Source of the DNA: Warburgia ugandensis
Lineage: Eukaryota; Streptophyta; Magnoliopsida; Canellales; Canellaceae
Reading direction: 5' to 3'
Assembly: GCA_035236585.1 (NCBI GenBank)
Contig: CP141136.1
Span: 57,367,136 to 57,431,135 of the forward strand
Length of the DNA: 64,000 bases
The notes under the pieces are model-generated. The model was not told where the DNA came from. It did not search any database and saw only the letters and a list, made by a program, of their open reading frames with translations. The position numbers were made by a program, and so were the translations under genes. Positions 48,810-59,703 of this stretch are shown here, piece after piece. Each line of letters opens with the position of its first letter. Positions within the stretch are counted from its first letter, which is position 1.

Positions 48810-49892
48810 TATGTCATTACATAACTTTATAAAAAGGGAGGCAAAAAGCTGGTGATGTACCTGATGGAGACAATGTTACTAATGGCTCACAACCACAATT
48901 AACTATACAAAGATCAAGATTCAGAAGGAAATGACAACACACTATGGTTTTGTCTGCATAATTGAGAAAACATTGAATGTTTTTATGTTAGCTATTTACT
49001 TTTACACGTATTTGACTTGTTATTGTAATGCATATATGGTAGACCTTGTGTTTCATCGCCTTGAATCTCAAAACTATTTTGTTCCTCATTTGAAGTAAAT
49101 GGATGCTTCAAACTTGATGTCTATTTCAACTAAATTAATGTGCATTTTTATTTGACGAGACTCATAGGACGAAATTTGACTCATCATTAAGACTTTCTTT
49201 TTATAGATGACTCACTTTGCCTAGTGGATCAAATTCTAGACAGATTTGATGTTAAAAAAAGGTTAGGAAGGGTAATTTTCACCTGAGATATTTTTTCCAA
49301 GCAACAAGGTAACAAATTCACTTAGAATTTGTTCAAAGAAACATAAATTAGTGTAGTCCTAAACAAATCAGGAACTTGATGGCCAGGCTAAGGCATAAGT
49401 CCTATGAATTCAAGAGGCTTCTCAAGCACTTGAGTTTGAATTGGAGAATGCAAATCATATTGTGATAGCTGAGGTTAGGGAGTGGATTCAGTAACTTCAG
49501 ATAAGCAATTGCTATTTCATTGAAACTAAATTTTGTTTCTTGTCCCACCCAATCTCATCTGCACTGTGCCATGTGTGACTCGTCCAAGAAGACAAATAAC
49601 ATCTCTGGTTTCTGGTCGCCTTCCGATAGAAAATGTCTTCACAAGAACTCCTACATGCTGTTTGTACGTTCGAAGTTGAAAAAAATAGTCTTTGTGTCGA
49701 GAAGTACAGTAATGACCACAGTTTCTGATCCAAGCCATTCGATCTATGGGCCAGGCTTGATGATCCTACTAATTGCTTTTGTCAAGCGTGAAAGTAACTC
49801 AAACATATTAATGGGCAAAGACCCTAAGCTAATGGCTTCCTAGTGTAAATAAACACACCAACTGAACCTGATAGCCAAAAGCATTTAGTTAG

Positions 49893-50290
49893 TGTCATGG
49901 ACTGTTGTTACATAGTTCATGACTAAAGCCTACAAATTTTAAAAGAGGCTCATTTTGGACTTAGTTCAAAGGACTTAGGTCTATTATTGAAGGTTTGCGG
50001 AAGAAAGCCCATTTCTAGAAGGGCCAAATTCTAAAATTGTCCTTAGAAATATCTAATATCTATAAAAGGGATGGGTACCTATAAATAGAGAAGCTCCCCC
50101 ATTTGTAAGACATCACTCAATTATCTTAGAATTCATTCAAGAGTTGTGGGCATCTTTAGAGCAATAAAACTAGAGTTCTCTTCTAGTCCCCTTAAGTTGT
50201 TCTTCTCCTTAAAATTCTAGTTAAGCTTACTTGGTTAGTGTAGAGTGAGCTCAATGCCATACGGGAGTCTGAAAAGCTAAGCCCGTGACA
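49893..50290 (+). mobile_element. Probable solo LTR
   Basis: Begins TGTCATGG and ends CCCGTGACA, which are near-perfect short terminal inverted repeats. TTAG is present on both flanks (49889-49892 and 50291-50294). Inside are a TATA box (TATAAATA near 50092) and an AATAAAA signal about 75 bp further on, the expected U3-R layout. No second copy and no internal retroelement sequence was seen, so a solo LTR fits best. Confidence 0.55.
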
Positions 50291-51278
50291 TTAGAAGACT
50301 CCTAGAATGCCAAGTATAGATAGAGCGTATTGGCCCGCAAACTCATCTCCATGGTGCCACAACTGGAAATTTGAGAAAAGAAATATAGGTCAAGTATCAA
50401 GGGACATATATTAGTAAACATTTGGTGGTTTGTAGCTTGTTTGGAGTTGCTATAGGAGTTTTTTACAGGGGATACCGGCCGGGAGTTTTTAGTGTTGGTT
50501 GGAGCCTACCAGCATCCAAGAAACAGATGATATCCCTCTTCAAAGTGCATCTCTTCTCATCCTAACCACCGCAGTTTCTGTGGCAATGGATTGATCAGAA
50601 TGATAACAAGAAGGGGGTAATTCATCTTAGGGGACAGTTGACACACCAGTCTGAAATCTTTGTTAGTTGACTGTAACAGCATATTTTCAGTGGGGTGAAT
50701 CAAGACTGATTCTCCTAAACCTCTCTGTAGGCCCATGATTTTCTACAGTATATAAGAATCCATCCACAAAATCAATGCTCAACAGGCAGTCAAACACAAA
50801 CTTTTGGATTATCCAAGTCCCAATACAGACTCTTGTCCGGCACTACCCAAGAAAGCGAGTCCCATCACAAGGCAGCTCACCGCCCTCTCTCACCCCACCA
50901 TTCAAAAGTTAAAGCAGATTCCTCTGTCGCTAGAATACACCAATATCAACTAAAACAAAAACAATCACAGCAAAGTAACCGTTGTTTCTTCCCGTTACCA
51001 CTAAGCTTATATGCCCTATACAATATAAGAAATCAATCTCACAGACAACAATAATAAACGTCTCCACCAACCCAGTCCCACCTCCATTATTGTTAGAGGC
51101 CTTTCATTATTCATCAGGCTGCTGGATCATCATTAAATAGACACCATCTACACCCTCCATTCACTACCCACCCACCCACCACTTTCTCTCTCGCTTTACC
51201 CTGGTACTGTACGGAAATATCTATCCTTCCTAGGTAGGCCCTACAATCCAAAAGCAAGCAGTAAAATCCAATCAACGA
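50291..51278. other. 3' flank of the ASPG1-like gene
   Basis: The 3' untranslated region of the minus-strand protease gene probably lies just below 51279. AATAAT variants occur on that strand near 51085 and 51108. No other gene seen. Confidence 0.4.
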
Positions 51279-52775
51279 CTAGCATTTATTGGGAGAGAAC
51301 CCCACAAGCGAATTCACCCTGTCAAAGCTGACACGTATGCCTTGCTGCTGTACGTTCCCGATAATCGACAATGACGACGACGTCGGAGCAAACGCGAAGC
51401 AGAAAGTTCCCGACGAGTCCACCGGAATCAGGTAATTGGTAGCCGGGAGTTGCAGCGACTTCCCGTCGCCAAAATGAAACGCAACGGTCGGGACATCCAC
51501 ACTGGACCTCGAAGACAAATCATAACAAGTATCAAACAATGCAACGCCAGAAGTAGACCGAAGGTGGCGCGTTCCAGAAACAAACGCGTCGCGCAGGGCA
51601 TCGTATGCATCCGTCTGCAAGCGCGTCACCGCCGTCCCCGAGTCCACGATAACGCCTCCATTTCCACTTTCATCCAGTGAGAAAGCTGACGCCGGGATGG
51701 ACAAGACCTGCCCACCGACGCTCATTCCGGTGAGATCCACGTAGTAGAAAGTATCAAGCTTCTGATTTTTCAGCAGTGAAGCTGTTACAGTTGGGTTTGC
51801 TCCGTCGCTCCCAAACTGTAGAGTGGAAGCTGTGTTTGAGTCTCTGTTTACCAGACAATAGGAGAAAGAAGCTGCAGAAAGTTGCGAGGGAAAAGAGAGC
51901 TTCCCACCGCCCAAACCCAGTAATCCAGCAGCACCAACAAACAGACCCTCATTGTCATGGCCACAACCCAAAGCAATGTTGTCAACGGAATTCGATTCCG
52001 CGCCGGTGCCAAAAGTCAGAGACTCCGTGACGAAATCGCCGACGGTGTAGGACCCATCACCGTAGGAAACCTGGTAAAGACAGGAATCGTTACGGCAGGC
52101 AGAAACATCAAGGGACTTGCATTGCTCCGCCTCGCAGGAGAGTTGAGAGTAGGAAGAGGAAGAAGAAGGCTGGAAAACTGGATCTGCTTGTTGGTAGCAG
52201 TCCGCACAGGGTTCGCATTGGATCCATGTCACATCACTTCCGGTGTCGAGAACCATGTAAAGGGGCTTCGCCGGCCGGCCGATTCCAACTCGAGAGAAGT
52301 ACTCGCCGGAGCCCTGGCTGGTGCCGGAGATCACTGGACCGGTCAAGTCTTTTGCTTTTGAGACGACAGAGTCCTCAGTGTTTAGGGGCTTTAGATCGGC
52401 ACGGTCGATGTTTTTCAGAGCTAGATCTAGCCTTGTGTTGAGAGATTTTACTCTGGCGGCGTCTCTGGACACTCTGGCAAGGGTTAGAGTTTTGTAATCT
52501 TTGTGGGTCGTGGATCTTTTCAGAGAATCCCTGGAATGGAGTCGTAACGTGAACGAAGAGGTAGAAGTGGGTTCTGAACGGGTTTCCTCTTCGACTCCTG
52601 CTTCTTCAAAGGAAATGATCTTCTGGGTCTTTTGCAGAGAGGTAGAAACATCTAGAACAGCAGTTCTGGAGTTTGCCGGCGCGTTTTCCGGAGTGTTCCG
52701 GCAGAGAACAGAACCCAAGAAGGAGAACAACAGAAAGTAGAAGATGAAGCTAGAAATGGGGATTTTTGCTGCCAT
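51279..52775 (-). CDS. ASPG1: Aspartic protease, ASPG1-like (A1 family)
   Basis: A single-exon ORF of 498 residues ending in TAG. Seen: a signal peptide (about 1-25), a prosegment with the FTLRLHSRD motif (75-83), then the mature enzyme with both catalytic motifs, DTGS at 177-180 and DSGT at 378-381. The flap tyrosine is in SYGDGSYTVGDF (Tyr238). Paired cysteines are spread through both lobes, and it ends VGFSPNKC. No plant-specific saposin-like insert is present, so it is an atypical or nucellin-like aspartic protease. Known: Arabidopsis ASPG1 (about 500 aa, intronless) has this pattern, with an almost identical opening to the mature domain; it acts in ABA-dependent drought avoidance in guard cells. 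Orthology is inferred from motif and length agreement; paralogues exist in the same clade. Likely secreted or in the endomembrane system. All catalytic residues are intact. Confidence 0.95.
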   Translation of the reverse strand: MAAKIPISSFIFYFLLFSFLGSVLCRNTPENAPANSRTAVLDVSTSLQKTQKIISFEEAGVEEETRSEPTSTSSFTLRLHSRDSLKRSTTHKDYKTLTLARVSRDAARVKSLNTRLDLALKNIDRADLKPLNTEDSVVSKAKDLTGPVISGTSQGSGEYFSRVGIGRPAKPLYMVLDTGSDVTWIQCEPCADCYQQADPVFQPSSSSSYSQLSCEAEQCKSLDVSACRNDSCLYQVSYGDGSYTVGDFVTESLTFGTGAESNSVDNIALGCGHDNEGLFVGAAGLLGLGGGKLSFPSQLSAASFSYCLVNRDSNTASTLQFGSDGANPTVTASLLKNQKLDTFYYVDLTGMSVGGQVLSIPASAFSLDESGNGGVIVDSGTAVTRLQTDAYDALRDAFVSGTRHLRSTSGVALFDTCYDLSSRSSVDVPTVAFHFGDGKSLQLPATNYLIPVDSSGTFCFAFAPTSSSLSIIGNVQQQGIRVSFDRVNSLVGFSPNKC

Positions 52776-53049
52776 CTTCGGTGAACTACAGAAACTGAGA
52801 GTGGGGAAAGACGGAGTGAAGAAAGGAAAATGGGCTGGATTTTATTAGGAAGGGGGACGTAAAAGAGTATTGAGAAGGGTCACGTCTGTCACGTCGGGGC
52901 GAAACGAATGATGGATGAGAAAGAGGTTTGGAACAGAAAATAAAATTCAACGCTGGAGAAGGGCTTTTGGGAGGGCAGCCACGCGAATTTCACGGTCGGA
53001 TTCTTTCTAAATTGTTGAAAATCTTTGCATAGTCGCTTTCTTGTCGTGA

Positions 53050-53089
53050 CTCTCTCTTTCTCCCTCTCCCTCTCCCTCTCCCTCTCTTT
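53050..53089 (+). repeat. CTCTCC-type repeat at the ASPG1 transcription start
   Basis: A pyrimidine run with four to five CTCTCC units on the plus strand, reading as GAGAGG on the sense strand of the protease gene. It lies directly downstream of the TATA box, so it probably spans the start site and the first part of the leader. GA/CT repeats here are a common plant core-promoter feature. Confidence 0.6.
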
Positions 53090-53092
53090 ATA
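53087..53092 (-). promoter_or_regulatory. TATA box of the ASPG1-like gene
   Basis: TATAAA on the minus strand (context CCATATAAAGAGAGG), about 310 bp upstream of the start codon. A start of transcription near 53055-53062 would give a leader of roughly 280 nt. A weaker AATAAAAT about 70 bp upstream of the ATG is an alternative. Confidence 0.45.
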
Positions 53093-53600
53093 TGGTTCAT
53101 TCCGGAAATGGTCACAGGAAAAGTGTGGCACAGCACTACCACACCTTTGGTTGATCAATTCGTTCATCTGATTTTTCTGATATTTTCGATACAAAAATTA
53201 CCGGTTCTAACATTCCAGAAATATGCTTGTTAGTTGTAATTCTAGACACTCTTTAAATAGTGTTTCTGACTGTCCATGTCCTTGTGATTGAAAATAAATT
53301 TTGCAGATTCCACACTCATCCAATCCGCAGTGTTTTAGAACAAGTAGTCATGGAGAAATATGAGGCCTACCATCTGCCTTGTCTTTCAGTGACCGCAGCA
53401 TCCCTCTTAAGAAAATTACATTAGATCCCAACTAATATTGATACATATGCTGTGGGCTCAACAATTTCCTATGATCCAATCTCTGTTCTTGTTACGGACA
53501 AGCATGCACCAAAATGCAACCTGAATGTTATATGCTCTGCTCTTGTTGACTTTGAAGGAGGTTGCAAATCTTTCACAGATCAAAATTTTAGGTTATTCAG

Positions 53601-53779
53601 AAGGGGAGTTTTAGTGCAATGGTAAAGATGTTGTCATGTAACTTTGAGGTCACTGTTTTGAAGTATAAAAACAGCCTCTAGCAAAATGCAAGGTAATACT
53701 GCATACTATTGACCCTTGTGGTCTGCCCCTTCCCCAAATCCTGCATACCCGGGAGCTTCGCCCACTGAGCTGCCCATTA
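53601..53779 (+). mobile_element. Au SINE copy 17
   Basis: GGGGAGTTTTAGTGCAATGG start, degenerate B box, CAGCCTCTAGCAAAATGCAA, GTCTGCCCCTTCCCC, and end CTGAGCTGCCC. About 0.5 kb upstream of the ASPG1-like promoter. Confidence 0.83.
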
Positions 53780-54188
53780 GATGAAAGATTTATATGTATA
53801 GTCCTCCATGGCTAGCACTTGTGGTTTACATTATTCATAGCAAGTTCTGCCAAGTAAATTGCCACATTCACTGTTTTAGTACCCTTGTTTTCTTCCCGAT
53901 AGTTAGGGTTTTAAGAAATTTCTTGTCCAAGTGTTATCAATAGCACAATGAGTTCAGTTACAAGCGCAAGCTCGACGCATCATCTTCATTAAACTAGTCC
54001 CGGAAAATCTCATGCATCAGACAATCGTAGCCCTTTGGTTGCAGTTCACTGCACAACAGATAAGAAGATGCCGGAATCAAGTTGTGCAGTTCAAGAATTA
54101 AGAGGGCCGAAGATTACACCAAGATGGTCCCTGCCCTTTTAGGAGTGTTGAAGCTAAACTTTAATGAGATGTGCATGACCGGACAGCT

Positions 54189-54339
54189 AAAAGGGCAGCT
54201 TTGGTGCTCCTGTTTATACAGGGTCCGAGAAAGGGGTGGACCACAAGGGTCTATAGCACACAGTTTTACCTTGTATTTTTACAAAAGGTTATTTTTACAC
54301 CTTAAACCCATAACCGCAAGGTCATGCGAGCTCCCTTTT
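54189..54339 (-). mobile_element. Au SINE copy 18 (internal deletion)
   Basis: The minus-strand copy has lost the segment between GGGAGCTC and the GCATGACCTTGCGG region, including most of the A box. The flanks CATGACCGGACAGCT and CATGGACCAACAGCT look like a decayed duplication. Confidence 0.78.
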
Positions 54340-55133
54340 CATGGACCAACAGCTGCATTCCAAATAATCAATCTGATCTTTGCCATGGTGGTGTTGAGAA
54401 ATGTTAGCTGCTAAGCCCAGGATGGCTTCTTCAGTCAGGTGGGGCAGATCTAATAAGCTTGTGCTTCTGTTTATTCCTACTTTTTGAGTCGCCCCTTTTC
54501 TACTTAAGTATATTAGTGGTTAGGATAATCCAATTCAGAAAATTTTATTGAAAAATCATTGTTGTTAAACCCACCTTTATTCCCTATTTTTCTCCGTAAC
54601 TGTTCGAGAGATTATTTAAGACCAACTTTATGATCAGCTGGCGTGTTCCCTCCTTTCGCAATTATAACACTCTTTAATGGATCATTAGAGATCACTTCCT
54701 TGGTAGATAGAGTACAACAGCATCTCATATTGTCCATGTTTATCATGTGGGGCAGCCAGGAGATTTGTTGAATGGTTTATTAACCTACCCACCAGCCTTT
54801 CGAAGGCTTTATGAAGACATTGGCCATAGATATTTGCGAGCTCTAATTATGTGGATGCTATTTTTGTTCAGGTTCTTGTTGGAGGATAGCCCATTATGCT
54901 TAGTGACTCTGACAAACGCTCAAGTGCCGTGTATCCCGTGGTAAAAGAGTGAGTTGTAAGTAAGAAATTCATCCAATGGCTGAGTAAAGTGGGGACTAAA
55001 AGGAGCAATGCCAGCATCCTATTCTGCCTGAAAGTGGGAAACAAGTCAGTTTAGTTCTCGAGTGACTTCCAAAGAGGGTGCAAATTCCGCAATCCAATAA
55101 ATATAAATAATGATGGAAGTAAAAATGATTACG

Positions 55134-55208
55134 AAGAATATCACACATGACTAACATTCAGAAGAAAAAAAAAAAAATGGGAAAAAGAATATCACACATG
55201 ACTAACAT
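55134..55208 (+). repeat. 24 bp direct repeats around a short A-rich insert
   Basis: AAGAATATCACACATGACTA plus ACAT occurs at 55134-55157 and 55185-55208. They flank 27 bp containing 13 consecutive A. Confidence 0.85.
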
Positions 55209-55345
55209 AAGCGTTGTAGATTACACGAGCAGATCTTGCTTATAACTTTGAGACTTGCTAGCAGGACAGAACGAGTCCAATCATTGCAGAACCTGCTAGT
55301 GGTAGCCCTGCCCACCTTCTTTTATCATTTTCCTCTGCTTGTCAC

Positions 55346-55999
55346 TGGGGATGGCAATGGGTCAGGTCAAGTAGAATTTTAACTGATCCTAACTAACTTT
55401 GAGTCATAGTTTTTTTCGATACTAATATTGATAGGGTTTAAAACTTGCAGCCAGTGCCTCTAAACTCTAACATCAACTCGGGTTAGGCTGCTAATTGACC
55501 TTTACATCTAAAATGCTTTAACACTGGAAAAAATGATTAGAAAAACATTAATAAACAATTTTTTACTGCTGCTGATACACTATGCAATACTTATGCAAAC
55601 TAATCAGGATTTGTATCTACTAATCAAATAGGGTGTCAGTGTGGTGCAGTGGTGTAAGAGTTAGTGTCAATGGTGAAGGTCACGAATTCAAAACTCTTCA
55701 AGGGTGTCTATGTGTGTATTCATGTTAAAAAAAAAAAAAAAAAAAAGTCCACTAATCAAATCTTTACCAACTATATGAAAAGTGAAAAATTATGCAATAG
55801 CTGCACAAACTAATCAAGAGTTTTAAAGAAGTACATGCAGGACCAGTTTAGGTAATATACTAAAACTGATCCTAATACAAGTTCGGGTCAAATCTTTTGA
55901 CATAACCTCATTAGAGTTAGAAATATCTGAGACGCAATCCGACACTTATGGATCAAGTAGGCTCGGATCCCTATTTGGCTCAACCCTTTACCATCCCTA
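55346..55999. mobile_element. hAT-type non-autonomous element carrying a nested SINE
   Basis: Ends TGGGGATGGCAATGGGT and, inverted, TAGGGATGGTAAAGGGT. The flanks CTTGTCAC and GTTGTTAC form a decayed 8 bp duplication (two mismatches). The interior has degenerate CCTAA/GGGTTA-like text and no ORF. A poly(A)-tailed SINE is inserted at 55630-55750, so the element is older than that SINE. Confidence 0.65.
55630..55750 (+). mobile_element. Poly(A)-tailed SINE, copy a
   Basis: GTGTGGTGCAGTGGTGTAAG (A-box-like), GGTCACGAATTCAAAACTC (B-box-like), then a run of 20 A. The duplication ACTAATCAAAT lies at 55619-55629 and 55751-55761. Different family from Au: it ends in poly(A), not oligo(T). Confidence 0.72.
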
Positions 56000-56571
56000 G
56001 TTGTTACTCTTGGAAGCATTGTTTCACTTTTTCTTTTGGCAAACATCCCACACTATTCCACTTTGTTGATTGGTATTTCGTGACAAGCAACTCTATGAAC
56101 GGTGAATTACTTCGTGAGGATAAGAATAATTGTGTCTTCCAGACATAGCAAATGGGTTTGGGTATTCCATGTGTAAATCAGTACAAGAATTTAACCGAGA
56201 AGCAAGTACATGGCTCTGAAGTTTGGTTTCTTTGAGCCTAAACTTGATGGGTCATGCACAAAAGTCTTCACCATTGGATTAGCCGAATGGCTACTGATCT
56301 TGAGTATATTAGAAACTTCAATTAGTAGTAAGTACCATTCATCAAACCTGTCATAGATTGATTGTGGCTTGAAAATACCATACATTAGAGATCCTAACAT
56401 GATGCCCTTCAAACATTCAGATTGTTAGCTGTTAATCTTCCAGACTGTCCCTGATGCCATACCAAATTAACCCGGAAAGAATGATCTAAACCGTTGGGCT
56501 TTTCTAGGACTTTCCTACACGTTTGGCCATTAAATTTGTGAGCTTCCATGGTGTGAACGAAATAACTGCTC

Positions 56572-56680
56572 AGCTTGTGAAGGACTTGGCCTAGTGGTAA
56601 TGCTCTGGCACCATGCCATGTGCCACGCATTAAGTGGTGAGAGAATGAGTTCGAGGAAAGTAAATTCAATCCAGTGGTGA
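56572..56680 (+). mobile_element. Possible tRNA-derived SINE fragment
   Basis: ACTTGGCCTAGTGGTAATGC resembles a tRNA-like A box and GAGTTCGAGG a B box about 60 bp further on. There is no second copy here and no clear tail or target duplication. Confidence 0.3.
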
Positions 56681-56804
56681 AGTATAATGAGGGATATAAG
56701 GAGTACAAGAAGTACCAATATCATAGTTATGTTTACAAAGTGCAGACAATGCACTCAACAGTTTCCAATGTGACTTTCAAACAGGGAACATATTTTTTAT
56801 CTAA

Positions 56805-56987
56805 AGAAAGGGACGGCCCCAGTGCCTGAAGCTCCCACCTATGCAGGGTCTGGGAAAGGGATGGATCACAAGAGTCTATAATATGCAGCCTTATCTTGTA
56901 TTTTTACAAGATGTTGTTTCCAAGCCTTGAACCCGTAACCTCAAGGTCACATAACGACAACTTTACTATTGCACCAAGGCTCCCCTT
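56805..56987 (-). mobile_element. Au SINE copy 19
   Basis: Full-length on the minus strand: GGGGAGCCTTGGTGCAATAG start, GTTACGGGTTCAAGGC B box, GGGGCCGTCCCTTTC end. Target duplication of 16 bp (56789-56804 and 56988-57003) with two mismatches. Confidence 0.87.
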
Positions 56988-57181
56988 CATATTTCTAATC
57001 TAATAAAGCTAATAATATAGAGCTAAACTTCTTACAAAGAAGAACACATCTGACTACCACTAAATTATCCATATACTACATCTTTTATGACCCATCATGG
57101 TTTTAGTTTTGGATGTGATCTGCCTTTGGCTCTTCTTTTATCTATCTATCCATTTGCTCTCCACCAACTGTAGTGCAATCT

Positions 57182-57304
57182 TTGGGTGTATAAGTTTGGT
57201 GCAATGACAAAGGAGTGAGTCTCAATTATGACAGTCATAAGTTTAAAACTCTTTAAGGGTGTGTTTTAGCGTGTGTCCATCATTCATTAGGAAAAAAAAA
57301 AATT
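57182..57304 (+). mobile_element. Poly(A)-tailed SINE, copy b
   Basis: Same layout as 55630-55750: TTGGTGCAATGACAAAGGAG, CAGTCATAAGTTTAAAACTC, AAGGGTGTGTTTT, then poly(A). Probable duplication TGTAGTGCAATCT (57169-57181) against TGTAGGCAATCT (57305-57316). Confidence 0.65.
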
Positions 57305-58169
57305 TGTAGGCAATCTCTAGCATACAGGGACATTAAGGTTACTAAGAAGCAGGTCTACTTAATTCTTGAGAATACTATGGTTTGGGCTTCTTAAGTCACT
57401 TGATGGTTTCGGTTACCTTCCAAGGTAGACCATCAGTTTGTCTTCCTAAGAAAACTATAAATGATAAGAGCTTCTATATGATATCGGTCATGGACGTGCA
57501 AATCACAACAGGAATTTATATGCATCAAAATTAATACGGACCTAAGAACTTGGAGTCTTCTAATCACCAACATAAATACGCCGTGCATCCAATACCTACT
57601 CCATTCAAGACTATTCACATCACACACTGTTACTCTCGAAAACAATGCCCTTAAAACTTGACCAGTTGGAGAGTTTTACATATTTATATCACATCAACTA
57701 GGGCCACATTTATTACATATTTATCACACATAATTTCCTCTATAATAATATTTTTCACATTAATTTGTAACTTCTTTTATCTTTAGCATATAAGAATGTC
57801 GGAATAGAGTGCAGCAATACCCTAACAATATGCAACTCCTCCACTTTTGTATGGTAGTGTAACATCGCACAAAAAAAGAAAGAAAAAAAAGCCTAAATAG
57901 AAGGGGGGCCAGATTTGATACTGGCACCCCCCTCTCATTAAACGAACCCGACAGACGTCGGGTCTATCTTCCCGAAAGCAACAGAAAAAGAAAAAAAAAA
58001 AAAACGATGAAGAGGAAACTGGCAGGGAAGGAAGAGGAGGAAGAAGAAAGAGAAGAAGGGAGAGGGAGAGAAGAAGAGAAGGAGAAGGAGAAGGAGAGAA
58101 GAAAGGGGGAAACCCGGCGCACCCAGAAACCCTAGGTCGCACCGGCAAGAGAGAATGAACCGAGGGGGG

Positions 58170-58171
<2 letters not shown>

Positions 58172-58240
<69 letters not shown>
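58172..58240 (+). repeat. (GA)n microsatellite
   Basis: About 34 uninterrupted AG units inside the repeat element at 58.1-60.8 kb. Confidence 0.97.
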
Positions 58241-58242
<2 letters not shown>

Positions 58243-59554
58243 GCGTGCAGGCGAGGAAGGGAAAACCCGCTGGATTCCAGGCCGTTGTTGGAGACGACGC
58301 CGGCTCGGATCGACGATCTGACCAGTCATGTTGTCCAGTACGATGAGATGAACAAAACCCCCAAGGTTATTGGGGGATTTGACATGATCTTGACCGTCGA
58401 TTGAAGAGGGGAACATCACACGACTAAGATTGGAGGTTTTGCGACTGATCTGAACCAATCCAGCCCATCCAATGTGAAAAATGCATGAAAATGCATCTAG
58501 AAGGTAAGATCTACAAAACCCTATTCTTGATTTTGAGATTTTAGCTAAATCCGTGCCATTCATGCTAGATCTGGGTTTTATGGATAATCCAACCGTCCAT
58601 TTTTAAATCAAAGCTTAGGGATAGGTAATTTAGGGCATGATGTAGCTCGGATCACACAAAAACTTTAGATCTAGGCTAAAAACCGATCAAAGAATCTTAG
58701 CCGTCCGATTGGGTACTGTTCATATACTAACTTCGTGATGTCTGATCGTCGATCAGACACCACAAATGAGTTCTTCATCATAAAAAATGATAGAATGATT
58801 AAAATGATGTGAATTGGAAGTGAAACAGATTGGATAATCTAGGCCATCGATCTATCACTATTCAAACAAACACCTTATGATGTTAGATGAATGATTTGAG
58901 GTCACAGATGGATTCCTGAACCCTGAATTAGCTTAGATATGATATAAAGTATGAAAAATAACATCCAGCTCCAACCCAAGAGTTGATCTAGATATGAATC
59001 ATGAGTTCAGACCACTGAACAGTGAAAGTGACTTACAGTCACTTAAGAAGAGAAGTGAATAGCCAATCTAAGGCCACTGGCATGGATTGGAAATCCAGTA
59101 AGTGGTTGCCATTAAATTAGTTATCAACCAATAGCTAATGAAATGCCTTTTGCACAGTAATGAACAATGTCACCTTGTCTTATGCCAAATAGTGTTAGGG
59201 AAGCTAGGAGAAGTCCTAGAATTATATAACTGAACATGTGTTTGTATTGTTACAGAGGTAACTGATAGCGAGCTCGTACGCGAACTAAATGAAGTACTCG
59301 CGTCAGTGAATTAAAAGATCTCCAATTAAGGTAGGTGGAATTAAGATTGCTACAATTTTCGCTATATATGCATGTGTATATAAATTTCAAGCATTGAAAT
59401 GAATCTTTTTGGTATATACAAAAGATAAGATGAATGTGCATGTTGAATTTGAATTATGATTAAACTATTATGCATAAACTATGCATTATTGTGAACCATG
59501 TGAGAGAAATGTAAGACTGATACCAGGAAATTGTGAAATGGCTCGTATGAGCGA

Positions 59555-59703
59555 GAGAGGTCGTTATGATGTGGACGGGCCTTCGGGTTGGATGAGCTAC
59601 CGGTCCCTGGGATGTAGCCCCATTGTTTGGGGAGTTTGACGCGTTCTGAGAGGTCGTTATGATGTGGGCGGGCCTTCGGGCTGGACGAGCTACCGGTTCC
59701 TGG
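59555..59703 (+). repeat. 93 bp-spaced GC-rich duplication in repeat B
   Basis: GAGAGGTCGTTATGATGTGG followed by CGGGCCTTCGGG.TGGA.GAGC starts at 59555 and again at 59648, with few changes. A shorter third piece (GACAAGCTACCGATCTC) follows. Much more GC-rich than its surroundings. Confidence 0.8.

Noticed and set aside
49520..49843. Overlapping ORFs of 70-107 codons on both strands
   Set aside because: No recognisable motif in either direction; length is within chance for this composition.
51957..52361. 134-codon plus-strand ORF
   Set aside because: Antisense shadow of the GC-richer aspartic protease coding sequence.
58132..58563. 143-codon minus-strand ORF
   Set aside because: Contains a long (SL)n run produced by the (GA)n microsatellite.
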